From Lysinibacillus sp. B2A1 (lineage in GTDB: Bacteria > Bacillota > Bacilli > Bacillales_A > Planococcaceae): 64,000 nt of DNA. The stretch's first letter is position 1. Every line of letters starts with the position of its first letter. The translations under genes and the position numbers were made by a program. Positions 16,542 to 25,832 of the stretch are shown here, piece by piece. The notes under the pieces were generated by a model. That model saw only the letters and a program-made list of their open reading frames with translations. It was not told the DNA's origin and did not search any database. The stretch covers positions 382,501 through 446,500 of the forward strand of contig CP027224.1 in assembly GCA_002973635.1 (NCBI GenBank), read 5' to 3'.

Positions 16542-18038
16542 TTATTTCAAATCGCCAACCTTTTCTTTCAATGCGGCTAATTGATCTGGATAGTTTTTTT
16601 CAGTAATTTCAGTCCATAATTCTGCATCTTTAATGCCGCATCTTTCTGGAATAAAGACTGGATCAAGGCCCATCTTCTTTTGTTCTTCATAATCTCTTAA
16701 CGTAGCAATACCTGGCTTTGTTAAGAGGATAATAGCAATTAAGTTTAACCAAGCAAGCGTACCTACACCAATATCCGCAAGATTCCAAGCAGTTGAGGAT
16801 GAACGAATAGTTCCAAAAAAGATGGAAATGACCAATAATACTTTTACAACAACTGCAATAGTCGGAAAGTTTTTATTGTTTTTAAATAAGTAAGCAACAT
16901 TACTTTCTGTATATACCCCAAAAGCAAGCATAGTAGTAATCGCAAAGAAAAATACAGCAATCGCTACAAACGGGCTTCCTAAGCCAGGGATAACTGAGTT
17001 GATTGCCTCTTGAGCGAAAGCAGTACCAGCTTCAACTCCTGGAAGATTCTCGACTATAAATCCACCATTAGGATGGGCAATATTGTAACTACCTGTGGAG
17101 ATAATCATAATGGCTGTTGCTGTACAAACAAGTAATGTATCTACATAGACAGAGAATGCTTGAACAAGCCCTTGTTTGGCAGGATGAGATACCTCTGCGG
17201 TACCTGCTGCTTGTGCTCCTGTACCTTGACCTGCCTCATTTGAATAAGCACCTCTTTTTACTCCCCACATTATTGCATTCCCAAACACAGCCCCGAATGC
17301 AGCATTTAAATTAAAGGCCGAGCTAAAAATTAAAGCAAATATAGCAGGTACTTCTTTGATATTGATAAATAAAATGACGAATGCAAGAAGGATGTAAGCA
17401 GTTGCCATAAACGGTACAGCATACTCAGCAACTTTACCAACTCTTTTTATACCGCCAAAAATTGCAAATCCAAATATTGCAGAAACAATAATACCTGTGA
17501 TTATTGGTGAAATACCGAATGCATTTTTTGTAGAATCTGCAATGTTAAAGGCTTGGACACCAGAGCCAGTGAAACCCGTTGCTAAAATAGTAGCGATGGC
17601 GAAAAGTATAGCAAATGGCTTATTTTTTAACCCTTTTTCGATATAGTATGCCGGTCCTCCACGATACTCTCCTGCGATTTCTTGTTTCCAAACCTGTGCT
17701 AACGCTGACTCTATATAGGCAGCACCAGCTCCTAAAAAGGCGATGACCCACATCCAAAAGATAGCCCCTGGACCTCCAAAATAAATAGCTGTAGCTACAC
17801 CTGCGATATTCCCAATACCGACACGTCCACCTAATGCCATAGCAAAGCTTTGAAAAGATGAAACGCCATTTGCTGAAGTTTTTCTATTAAATAATTGTTT
17901 AATCATATCTTTGAAGAGACGCAGCTGTGGAAACTTCATGAGAAGCGAAAAGTAAACTCCCGCTCCTAAACAAAGATAAACTAAAGCATTACTCCATATA
18001 ATTCCTGCTATTTTTCCTGTTAAAGCGGCAAAATCCAT
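16542..18038 (-). CDS. Sodium:alanine/glycine symporter (AGCS family)
   Basis: The 498-residue protein has about 10-11 TM helices and the AGCS motif NEAGQGTGAQAAGTAEVSHP near the middle. The N-terminal GGRVGIGNIAGVATAIYFGGPG and WGVKRGAYSNEAGQG are hallmark segments of AlsT/DagA-type transporters, which import small neutral amino acids with sodium. The start at 18038 is preferred because AAAGAGG stands eight bases before it; an upstream ATG would add 18 unsupported residues. It follows the rocB-like gene on the same strand by 104 bp and may be cotranscribed, feeding amino acids released by that enzyme's pathway. Confidence 0.92.
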   Translation of the reverse strand: MDFAALTGKIAGIIWSNALVYLCLGAGVYFSLLMKFPQLRLFKDMIKQLFNRKTSANGVSSFQSFAMALGGRVGIGNIAGVATAIYFGGPGAIFWMWVIAFLGAGAAYIESALAQVWKQEIAGEYRGGPAYYIEKGLKNKPFAILFAIATILATGFTGSGVQAFNIADSTKNAFGISPIITGIIVSAIFGFAIFGGIKRVGKVAEYAVPFMATAYILLAFVILFINIKEVPAIFALIFSSAFNLNAAFGAVFGNAIMWGVKRGAYSNEAGQGTGAQAAGTAEVSHPAKQGLVQAFSVYVDTLLVCTATAIMIISTGSYNIAHPNGGFIVENLPGVEAGTAFAQEAINSVIPGLGSPFVAIAVFFFAITTMLAFGVYTESNVAYLFKNNKNFPTIAVVVKVLLVISIFFGTIRSSSTAWNLADIGVGTLAWLNLIAIILLTKPGIATLRDYEEQKKMGLDPVFIPERCGIKDAELWTEITEKNYPDQLAALKEKVGDLK

Positions 18039-18142
18039 ATAACAACCTCTTTCTATTTTGTTATGTGTCTTTCTAAAATTAGTAGGTAACAATTGAAATT
18101 GGAGGATTTGAAAACCCCATTTTGAATGAAGTTCCTCTTTAT

Positions 18143-19747
18143 TTAAAATAAACTTTTAATTAATGTATCAATCATGATAGGCATTTCTTTAAAAGCGCTA
18201 TCCACATGCAATCTTTCTGTTTTTTGATGTGCATCTTTGCCAAATGGACCAACATTTAATACAGGGCCTTGTAATGCAGTCATTTCTTTAAATGGAATAC
18301 TATACGTATCGCCCCATACTGGTGTGTTCCGTTCAAATACTAGCCACTCATTGGATTCATCTGAATAGTTAACATAGCTTAAATCACAAATTCCGTTAAA
18401 GTAATGGATCTGCTCCACCTCAATATCAAATGTTCGAGCCGTTTTCTTCATCAATTCAATCGACTGTTTCACTAGTGGATGATTGGATGAATTAATCGCA
18501 GGGTAGTATGGTGGAGCATATAACAGTACCGTCGCGGGTGCTAATTCCTGACAGCGAATCATGAGCTGATCCACAATACGAATCGATTTTTCACGATCAT
18601 CCCATGCACTATGTTGAAGAACCTGCTGTTTAATAGATTGTACTTCTTCAGCACCTAATTTATCGATGGCATGCTCCAAAAGTGCCTCGTAACGTAATAC
18701 CTTTACTTTGCCTACACCCTGTACTTTTTCTCGTGTACAAATGTGTTGATATTGTTCATTGCAAGCAGCCATAGCTTGTAACGCGACTTGCTCAAAAATA
18801 GCCATGACTTCTGCAGCCGTACGCTTTAACAAAAAGACATTGTAAAGTGCCGCAGCTCGATAAGGTGTTTGTGTAGAATACTCCATTTTCAAATCTTTTA
18901 ATTGTAGAGATACTGGTAGTGGCGTGCTTTCGCCTAGATCTGTTTCACGGAAAAGTGGGTTCCACTCCATATGCTGTGTCATATAGGAAGCAATAAAGTT
19001 AGCCGTCATACCTTTTAATGGTTCACCCACATGTGTCTCTTTTCCATAGAACAATGCAGCAGGCATGATTTTACCAATTGTCCCTGAATAGATATATTCA
19101 TTCGTATCAGATGGCCCTTGCGAAAAGGAAGGTTCACTATTTAAAAACAATTTATAGGTTAAACCATGTTGTTCACGAAGTCTCACAAGCTCCACCACTG
19201 CTGCTCTCATTCCAGCTGAGTTGACTTCCTCATCAGGAACGGTAGTTAAAATCAAATTAATGGGCCATTGTTCAAAGCTTGCCTTTTCAATCAACTGCAT
19301 GTGTAACGCAAGACCCATTTTCATATCCATTGTGCCGCGTCCAAATAAATAATTCCCTGATTCCAAATCAATGCGAGCCGCTTCTGGTAAATCTTCTTTG
19401 TACTTAGGCTCCATTAGTTTTTTGGTTAATTCTTCAGGATAAAATGCTAATGGCTCAAGTTCTCCATATTCCTCCGTATGCACTGTATCAAAGTGACTAA
19501 TTAACACAACAGTTTCTGTTGCAGTTGGATGCTTGTAGAATGCTGTAACAGCATTTCTTCCAAGTCCTGCATCGTGTAACTCAATGAACTTAGGATGTTT
19601 TTTATAGTATGGAAGCGTTAACAATTTATCTTTTAATTTATAGGCAAATTCATTTTCTCCCTTTGTTAAAGTTCTGCTTTCCCAGCTAACAATTTCACAT
19701 AGTAGGGCACGTAGTTTTTCAGGTGTATTCCACATATAAGTATTCAT
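18143..19747 (-). CDS. rocB: M20-family peptidase, arginine-utilisation protein RocB-like
   Basis: This 534-residue protein carries the metal-binding motifs of M20 zinc peptidases: SHFDTVH (about 84-90), FGRGTMDMKMGLALHM (about 135-150) and TVPDEEVNSAG with the catalytic Glu pair. The length and the C-terminal NVGPFGKDAHQKTERLH with a metal-binding His fit the RocB group of Bacillus, which belongs to arginine/ornithine catabolism, although its reaction is not firmly established. There is no signal peptide, so it is cytoplasmic. Other roc genes are absent from the window. It is divergent from an IclR-type regulator. Confidence 0.85.
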   Translation of the reverse strand: MNTYMWNTPEKLRALLCEIVSWESRTLTKGENEFAYKLKDKLLTLPYYKKHPKFIELHDAGLGRNAVTAFYKHPTATETVVLISHFDTVHTEEYGELEPLAFYPEELTKKLMEPKYKEDLPEAARIDLESGNYLFGRGTMDMKMGLALHMQLIEKASFEQWPINLILTTVPDEEVNSAGMRAAVVELVRLREQHGLTYKLFLNSEPSFSQGPSDTNEYIYSGTIGKIMPAALFYGKETHVGEPLKGMTANFIASYMTQHMEWNPLFRETDLGESTPLPVSLQLKDLKMEYSTQTPYRAAALYNVFLLKRTAAEVMAIFEQVALQAMAACNEQYQHICTREKVQGVGKVKVLRYEALLEHAIDKLGAEEVQSIKQQVLQHSAWDDREKSIRIVDQLMIRCQELAPATVLLYAPPYYPAINSSNHPLVKQSIELMKKTARTFDIEVEQIHYFNGICDLSYVNYSDESNEWLVFERNTPVWGDTYSIPFKEMTALQGPVLNVGPFGKDAHQKTERLHVDSAFKEMPIMIDTLIKSLF

Positions 19748-19821
19748 TATATTGCTCCTTTTATAGTAGACTGTGAATTTTTTAGATATTAATCATTAAG
19801 CAAGATATTTTTGATTACTAA

Positions 19822-19861
19822 ATATTCCACTATACGAAATTTAATCTGCATAATGGAATAT
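19822..19861. promoter_or_regulatory. Inverted repeat in the rocB-iclR divergent region
   Basis: ATATTCCA (19822-19829) and TGGAATAT (19854-19861) are perfect 8-bp arms with 24 bp between them. They lie about 75-115 bp upstream of rocB in the 410-bp gap before the IclR gene, so they may be an operator for that regulator. The remaining gap is AT-rich, and I see no other gene or RNA in it. Confidence 0.4.
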
Positions 19862-20157
19862 AAATTATCGTAAAGGGAAAATATAAAATTGTCAATTTTA
19901 ATTTTTATGAATACTTGTAATTTTCCGTACTAATTGAATGGATCCTATGTACATATTTCATCTAGCATCTATTTATATACTTAAAAATTAGTTAAAATAA
20001 ATGAAACTACATTCAAAAGCAGGGGCTACATGAAAATAATTGTAGGTACATAAAAATTTGATAATTTGCATGAATAATAATGATTCCCCTAAAAGCATTG
20101 AATCTATAAAAACTTTAAGATAGAGGTCATATAGGATAAAGGAAGGGAGAAAATGAA

Positions 20158-20886
20158 ATGATTCAATCAATAGAAAGAGCAATGGTAGTCATAAATATGC
20201 TGGCAAGACATCCAAAACGTTTTTTTTCTGTGCAGGAAATTTTTAATGAAACAGAATTACCAACTAGCACAATTTACAGAATATTATATACATTAGAAAA
20301 TTTTGATTTAGTAGAGAGAAATGATAATAAAAAGGAATTTCGACTGGGCTATACATGGTTGCAACTTGGCATGAAAATGTATCACGAGACGGATATTAGA
20401 GAAAAAGCGCATCCTCTCTTAGAAAACCTTGCCTATAATGTTCGTGAAACCATCTACTTAAGTATTGCCAAGCAGTTTGCATCCATTATTATTGATAGAA
20501 TTGATAGTCCTAAAAATGTTCGGATTATTGATATGATTGGCGAGAAAATCCCATATCCTATTGGAGCTCCTAATAAAGTATTGCTTGCATTTTCTAAAAG
20601 TGATCTACAGCAGCAATTTTTGAAACAACTTGAGGAACGAGAGAAAGAAGAATTGATTGGGGACCTCAATGGTGTGAGAGAAAAAGGCTTTGCCATAAGC
20701 TTCGGGGAAAAAACAAAGGGAACAGTATCCATAGCAGCACCTATATTTGATTCAAATAAACAACCCATTGCAGCCATTAGTGCAGAGTGTTTTGAATATG
20801 ATACAGATGCTGAAAAATTAGAGAGTATAGCTCAAGAAGTCATTAAAACGGCACAGCAACTATCACATGAATTAGGATATATATAA
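20158..20886 (+). CDS. IclR-family transcriptional regulator
   Basis: The 242 residues give a winged helix (about 1-70: FSVQEIFNETELPTSTIYRI) and a C-terminal IclR effector domain (about 75-240), including GAPNKVLLAFS and the segment FGEKTKGTVSIAAPIFD that lines the ligand pocket in the family. It is divergent from the rocB-like and symporter genes and most likely controls them in response to an amino acid or derivative. The start is preceded by GGAAGGGAG. It ends in a clear terminator. Confidence 0.9.
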   Translation: MIQSIERAMVVINMLARHPKRFFSVQEIFNETELPTSTIYRILYTLENFDLVERNDNKKEFRLGYTWLQLGMKMYHETDIREKAHPLLENLAYNVRETIYLSIAKQFASIIIDRIDSPKNVRIIDMIGEKIPYPIGAPNKVLLAFSKSDLQQQFLKQLEEREKEELIGDLNGVREKGFAISFGEKTKGTVSIAAPIFDSNKQPIAAISAECFEYDTDAEKLESIAQEVIKTAQQLSHELGYI

Positions 20887-20898
20887 AAACTTTTTAAT

Positions 20899-20946
20899 AA
20901 CCATCTAGTGTCAATATTAAGCCGATATTAGATGGTTAATTTTTTT
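20899..20946 (+). terminator. Rho-independent terminator of the iclR-type gene
   Basis: AACCATCTA (20899-20907) pairs with TAGATGGTT (20929-20937), followed by AA and a T-run. From here to 21153 no gene is seen; the DNA contains a mildly GC-rich stretch around 21000-21110 with no recognised function. Confidence 0.8.
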
Positions 20947-21153
20947 CATCAAAAGAGTGATATTTCAGTTTTGAATTACTGTTGCCTGTTACTTACAATC
21001 CTTCGGGAGCTCCCGTCGCATCATCATTCATGCAGAAATACAATGCGCTACTCCGAGACTTGTTTCAATAATTCGTTCTTACTCGTTTTCAGCATCCCGA
21101 GCTCTCTGGGAAGAACAGCCTTATTTACTCTTCTCTTCATTGTATGCATAAGT

Positions 21154-21795
21154 CTATAATTCTGGTAAATTGCTAGTTTTCTGTAGGTATTTCTTAAGCT
21201 CTGTTAATATTGCTTGGCATATAATTATGGATTCTACAGTGTTGTTTGTTATTTCAAGAGAATGATTCGCATTTTCTATAATAGAAAGATGATGGGAGGA
21301 TAGTGGCTCGACCCTTTCCTTCGAATAATGAGGATCAGCTGTACCAATTGCTAGAAATGCATTTTTTTCTACAAGGTTTTGACCAATGTGCTCGAATGAC
21401 AATAATGGTGTGAGAATAACATAACGAGAAAATACAGCTGGACATTGCTGCATATAAAAATCGATAATCGGTAATGTTCCAAGTGATTTACCTATGTATA
21501 CAACCTCCTGATAAGGTTTTGTATGTAAAATATATTCTACAATAGGATCTGCTACCTGATAAACCATTTCTGATATAGCTTTTGGGTCCTGCTCAAACTG
21601 CTGCTGCTCAAATGCATAGCACACCTGTACAATATCATAGCCTAGCTCTAGCATTAGCTGAGTAGAGTAATAAAGGAGTGGCTTTTCATAGGTATAACCT
21701 GTGCCAGAGAACATAAAGCATACTTTGCTGCTCGTATTATCAAAAAAATTGTATCGGATATTATTGTGTTGTGCTTTTATTTGTTTAATTTTCAC
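21154..21795 (-). CDS. Small alpha/beta-hydrolase
   Basis: The 213-residue protein has the nucleophile elbow GKSLG (VVYIGKSLGTLPII, about 100-115) and a late His in ENANHSLEI, with an Asp-rich strand (AIGTADPHYS) between them, which gives a plausible Ser-Asp-His triad. It begins with GTG at 21795, eight bases after AAGGAGG, overlapping the stop of the upstream regulator by four bases, so the two are translationally coupled. Substrate unknown; no signal peptide. Confidence 0.8.
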   Translation of the reverse strand: MKIKQIKAQHNNIRYNFFDNTSSKVCFMFSGTGYTYEKPLLYYSTQLMLELGYDIVQVCYAFEQQQFEQDPKAISEMVYQVADPIVEYILHTKPYQEVVYIGKSLGTLPIIDFYMQQCPAVFSRYVILTPLLSFEHIGQNLVEKNAFLAIGTADPHYSKERVEPLSSHHLSIIENANHSLEITNNTVESIIICQAILTELKKYLQKTSNLPEL

Positions 21796-23429
21796 AAAAA
21801 TTCCTCCTTATCATGCCAAATCGTTGAAAAATCAATATACCCTAAGTAATTAAAGTTTAATTCTAATATATCATGAGCAAACGGTATATCATCGAGATGT
21901 GTAAATAATGGTATCAAAATAGCTTCTTCCATTAAATAGTCGTATAGAGCATCATACAGTAATGGCCATTCAGATTTTGAAGTACATTTGAATTGGTTAA
22001 GTAGATTGTTAAAATATATATCATCTTTGCAGACTTTATAAATTGGAGAGTCTGGGCTAAACATAGCCTGTAATTTATTAAAGGCTGTAGGTATAGATAT
22101 AACATTCGTATACACAAGTACATCATGATGAAGTTGTTGTAGACTATATTTAATATATTGAGATAGTGTTAATGTATCCACTTGTGGTTGATAACCATAT
22201 TGTTTAAAAGCTGAAACTAAGTGCTGGTTCAAATTGCTCTTTCCTTTAGATACAGCAATTTTAAAATTTTCATTTGTACCTAGTGGTGGAATACTACTAT
22301 TAAATTCCCTTAAATGATTCTTTAATGATGGATTACTTTGAAGGAATCTACATAAATGCTTATGTATAATGTTTTTTATGTGCTGTCTTTTAATTTTAGT
22401 TGAACAAACCTCTGTATTTTTATTTAATATGATGGCACAAATCCCATTTTGGATATTCATTTTTTTATGATGAATAGAAGTTGAAAAATTTGTTTGAAAA
22501 AATGAATTTAGTGATTTTGGTAGTAAGTTCAGTTCCACTGTTTGCAATAAAGCCTGCATGCCAAAATAATTATCATAAGCTTTTAAAACAATTTGATTGG
22601 CCGTATATGTTGAAATTGCAAATGAACCTGTTCCATAAATGATAGTATCTACAGTTTTGTAGATACTTGATTGAATATCGGTCAGCAAGTATAGCACGTA
22701 TGTGCAAGATTCCGAAAGAATAATATCTATTGTCCACATATCCACAATTTTAATTTCTTGGATAGGCTTCCATAGAGGAAGGTGAAGTAATTGACGTAAA
22801 CACCAAACGACGTCTTTTGCTGTTAGTAAATCACCATTGTGGAAAGTAACATTTTTTCGCAAATAAAGACGCAATTTTTGATCGTTCATTTTCCAGTGAT
22901 GGGCGAGAGACGGAATAATAGTACCAACAGTATCTGCTTCGACCAAACGATTTGTAATATTGGATAAAAGTGCAGCACTATAAGCATCATTCACTTGATT
23001 GGGTTGAAGATTATAAATAGGGTGGTAGATTGGCACTATCAATCGTTCATTATATACGATGTTATTTGTAATGTTTTGTTGATATAGTTGTTTTAAGCTT
23101 ATAGCTAGAGAATCTGTTATATGGGGAAATGCAAATAACTCTTCCCAATCCATCATCGTCATTACTGAAATATGAGGTTTCATTGCATCTACAATCATTT
23201 TTTCAATATTGTGGTGCCATTGAATTTTGGATAAGTGCCCGCGCCCATTTCCAGCCTGATAACTTAGCCAATTGTGCTGCTGAAATAATTTAAGATAACG
23301 ATTTAATTGCTTCGTACTAATATGTAATAAAGCAGCTAATTGCTGTTGATTGAAAGTACCGTTTTTTTGGTGGCAATACAGTGAAAGTAAATGGAAAAGT
23401 GTTTTATTTTTTGATAGAAAGGTGGACAT
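21792..23429 (-). CDS. SgrR-like regulator: HTH plus solute-binding-protein domain
   Basis: The 545 residues start with an SgrR_N-type winged helix (FNQQQLAALLHISTKQLNRYLKLF, about 27-50, then GRGHLSKIQW). The rest is a family-5 extracellular solute-binding fold (ATIIPSLAHHWKMNDQKLRLYLRKNVTFHNGD region), but without a signal peptide, so it senses its ligand in the cytoplasm. In Escherichia coli SgrR such a protein responds to sugar-phosphate stress; Bacillus homologues commonly sit next to transporters or hydrolases. It overlaps the downstream hydrolase gene and is divergent from an oxidoreductase gene with 76 bp between. Confidence 0.85.
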   Translation of the reverse strand: MSTFLSKNKTLFHLLSLYCHQKNGTFNQQQLAALLHISTKQLNRYLKLFQQHNWLSYQAGNGRGHLSKIQWHHNIEKMIVDAMKPHISVMTMMDWEELFAFPHITDSLAISLKQLYQQNITNNIVYNERLIVPIYHPIYNLQPNQVNDAYSAALLSNITNRLVEADTVGTIIPSLAHHWKMNDQKLRLYLRKNVTFHNGDLLTAKDVVWCLRQLLHLPLWKPIQEIKIVDMWTIDIILSESCTYVLYLLTDIQSSIYKTVDTIIYGTGSFAISTYTANQIVLKAYDNYFGMQALLQTVELNLLPKSLNSFFQTNFSTSIHHKKMNIQNGICAIILNKNTEVCSTKIKRQHIKNIIHKHLCRFLQSNPSLKNHLREFNSSIPPLGTNENFKIAVSKGKSNLNQHLVSAFKQYGYQPQVDTLTLSQYIKYSLQQLHHDVLVYTNVISIPTAFNKLQAMFSPDSPIYKVCKDDIYFNNLLNQFKCTSKSEWPLLYDALYDYLMEEAILIPLFTHLDDIPFAHDILELNFNYLGYIDFSTIWHDKEEFL

Positions 23430-23505
23430 TTACTATCTCCTTTTGTCTCTTTTTATACAAATTATTCTCTTTTATAATGTTACCATAACAAGGAGGAGAA
23501 CATTT

Positions 23506-24474
23506 ATGAAGGCTATTATTATGAATGAGTTTGGCTCTGCTGATGTTTTGCAGTATGTAGAATGTCCAATTCCTAGTATAAGTTCTGGGGAGGTATTAAT
23601 ACGTACAACCTACACAAGTGTAAATTTTGCTGATATTAAAAACAGAACAGGGAATAAGGCTAAAGCAAATTTTCCAATGATTTTAGGTTTAGATGTAGCG
23701 GGTGTAGTTGAAGAGGTATTTGATGAGAATAGTATGTTTAAAAAAGGAGATCTAGTTATTGCATTTCCGAAAAATGGAGCTTACGCAGAATATGTAGTGG
23801 CAAAGGAGCAGCTTGTATTTCGTATTCCTAATGATGTCCCAGTGGAGAAAGCAGCTGCAGCACCAACAGTTTTATTTTTATCCTATCTGCTGACACACCA
23901 AATTGCGCCCATTCCAGAAAATGAAGATGTATTAATTCATGCTGCCTCTGGAGGAGTAGGGACAATGCTTATTCAAATGGCCAAAAATCTAGGGGCAAGA
24001 AAAATTATTGGAACGGTTAGCAATATAGAGAAAGCGAGTATTGTTTATGAGCTTGGTGCGCATCATGTAGTGACCTATGAGAACTTTAGTACGCAAGTTA
24101 ATGACTATACAGATGGACATGGTGTAAACATCATTTTTGATTCCATTGCAGGCAATATAACGGAAGAAAGCTTAAGCTGTTTAGCCCCATATGGTACCCT
24201 TGTGCAATTTGGGAATAGCGGTGGTAAAGCGGGGCAAATCATGACCTCAGATTTACATAGTAGCTGCCGTAATATCAAGGGATTTAGTCTAGGAACAACC
24301 CGAAAGCTTAAGCCTGAGTTATTACAGCAGGTTGCCCAAAATATTTTTACTCTATTAAAGAATAAGAGCTTTCAAGTACCAGTTGCTAAAGTTTTCGCAT
24401 TAGAGGATATGCAAGAAGCACATAGGTTAATGGAAAGTCGTCAGCATCGGGGAAAGATTTTAATAAAAATATAA
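23506..24474 (+). CDS. Zinc-independent quinone oxidoreductase of the MDR superfamily
   Basis: The 322-residue protein has the catalytic GroES-like N-domain (LGLDVAGVVEEVF) and the NADPH-binding motif HAASGGVGTMLIQMAKNLGA, both typical of quinone oxidoreductase-type medium-chain dehydrogenases. The Cys cluster for structural zinc is missing. It probably reduces quinones or enones with NADPH in the cytoplasm. The start at 23506 has AAGGAGGAG nine bases before; the frame is open further upstream but lacks a ribosome binding site. It is divergent from the SgrR-like gene, which may control it. Confidence 0.9.
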   Translation: MKAIIMNEFGSADVLQYVECPIPSISSGEVLIRTTYTSVNFADIKNRTGNKAKANFPMILGLDVAGVVEEVFDENSMFKKGDLVIAFPKNGAYAEYVVAKEQLVFRIPNDVPVEKAAAAPTVLFLSYLLTHQIAPIPENEDVLIHAASGGVGTMLIQMAKNLGARKIIGTVSNIEKASIVYELGAHHVVTYENFSTQVNDYTDGHGVNIIFDSIAGNITEESLSCLAPYGTLVQFGNSGGKAGQIMTSDLHSSCRNIKGFSLGTTRKLKPELLQQVAQNIFTLLKNKSFQVPVAKVFALEDMQEAHRLMESRQHRGKILIKI

Positions 24475-24481
24475 AATATTC

Positions 24482-24520
24482 AACCCTCTGTAAGATGATT
24501 GTACAGAGGGTTAATTGTTT
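24482..24520. terminator. Bidirectional terminator
   Basis: AACCCTCTGTA (24482-24492) pairs with TACAGAGGGTT (24502-24512). T-rich sequence follows on the plus strand, and the convergent gene on the minus strand ends at 24521. Confidence 0.8.
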
Positions 24521-25792
24521 TTATTTTCCGTCAGTGACGGTCAAGATGCCGCATTGAAGCATACCGGCAAATCCAGCCATAGCTCTATGTGCTGCTGCCT
24601 CACCTACACGTGCATAAGCGACAATTACGGATGAGCCGTCATTCGCCTCATTTGCTAAAAAGAGAGTTTCACCTGTAGTTCTAACAGCCTTGTCCAAAGC
24701 TATTAGAAAAGCCGCATCGCCATTCCAAGCAAGGGTATATAAATAACCTGTAGAGCTATCAAGATGACCTGAGCGCAATTGATCAATCTCTGTTCTAGTA
24801 TAACCTTGTTCTACAACTGCTAGGATAGTATCCTCTTTTAATTGCTCACCTGTAAAATCTGCCGGCTCACTTATTTCATAAGCCTTCATATCAGGCTGAG
24901 AATCAAAAGTACTTCTATAAAAATTATTTATTTTCTGTGAGTCATTGATTAAGCGACAATCGGGCATGACTCCAGTAGAACCAGTATAGGAAATTCCATG
25001 AGCTAACCAAGCCAAGCCCATACCAACATATGCATTATATCCTGATGAAGGGAAAAACTTGCGACCGGAATTTATAGTTACTAAGCCTCCTATAGCTACA
25101 GAGGCCATTGTTTCTGAGGAGTCCAAGGTTGACCATCTGTCCATTACATATGTTCCGTATTTATATAAAACGTCATATTTTGGATAATCGGTAGCGGAAG
25201 CATGACTTGACAAAACATCTAAATATAAACCAAGTCCACCAACATGCAGAATAGGACCATTGACAGCAAAATTAGCAAATTTTTGATTTCTCCAGCAATC
25301 AACAGTATCTTCTAAAGCATTGAAACTTGGATTTGTTGTGCTATCCATCCAAGAGGCAATTTGATTGGCTAAAGATTCTGTTGCAAGCAGTAGACGGTTT
25401 TGGTCGATAGTATCCAAATCATTGTAAACTCGCTCGTAAGCTATTACTAAGCCTGCTAACACAATACCACCAGATGGAGAGCCTCCTAAAGTAGCATTGC
25501 TGAATAAAAGCGATTGGCCAGAGTTATTCTGTAATCCCTCCATAGCCGTTAAGGTAGCTAAAACTGCTATTTTCACCTGTTCCTTTATGGAAGAGGAAGG
25601 AACTTTATCATATAAGCTTGCTAAAAACTGTAATTGATTGCCCAAACGCTGAAAGCGAAGATTTACTTCTTGACCATTACTTCCAGAACGAATGGCGGCT
25701 ACTTGTGAATAATTTTCATTATAGCAACAGCCTTCAGGGAAATGCTCATTAAAAAATCGGATAGCTTCGTCTAATGTCAATTTTGTGGTCAT
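24521..25792 (-). CDS. Uncharacterised 423-residue protein
   Basis: I do not recognise this family. The protein is soluble, neutral to acidic, with no signal peptide or TM helix. It contains several Gly-rich and Ser-rich segments (LFSNATLGGSPSGGIVLAG; GPILHVGGLGLYLDVLSSH; FFPSSGYNAYVGMGLAWLAH) and paired Cys near residue 22. The helical pattern might suggest an alpha-alpha fold, but this is a guess. The start at 25792 is chosen because AAGGAG lies eight bases before it. It lies 40 bp downstream of an EcsC-family gene on the same strand and may be cotranscribed. Confidence 0.7.
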   Translation of the reverse strand: MTTKLTLDEAIRFFNEHFPEGCCYNENYSQVAAIRSGSNGQEVNLRFQRLGNQLQFLASLYDKVPSSSIKEQVKIAVLATLTAMEGLQNNSGQSLLFSNATLGGSPSGGIVLAGLVIAYERVYNDLDTIDQNRLLLATESLANQIASWMDSTTNPSFNALEDTVDCWRNQKFANFAVNGPILHVGGLGLYLDVLSSHASATDYPKYDVLYKYGTYVMDRWSTLDSSETMASVAIGGLVTINSGRKFFPSSGYNAYVGMGLAWLAHGISYTGSTGVMPDCRLINDSQKINNFYRSTFDSQPDMKAYEISEPADFTGEQLKEDTILAVVEQGYTRTEIDQLRSGHLDSSTGYLYTLAWNGDAAFLIALDKAVRTTGETLFLANEANDGSSVIVAYARVGEAAAHRAMAGFAGMLQCGILTVTDGK

Positions 25793-25832
25793 GATTTCAC
25801 TCCTTGATCGTATTTTGAAGGTAAAAGAACTT

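Noticed and set aside
18109..18145. Short match GAATGAAGT(T)CCTCTTTATTT at 18120 and 26781
   Set aside because: The shared stretch is short and AT-rich and has no shared flanking structure; chance is likely.
20932..21159. Open frame of 75 codons after the IclR gene terminator
   Set aside because: It starts in the terminator T-run, has no ribosome binding site and matches no protein pattern.
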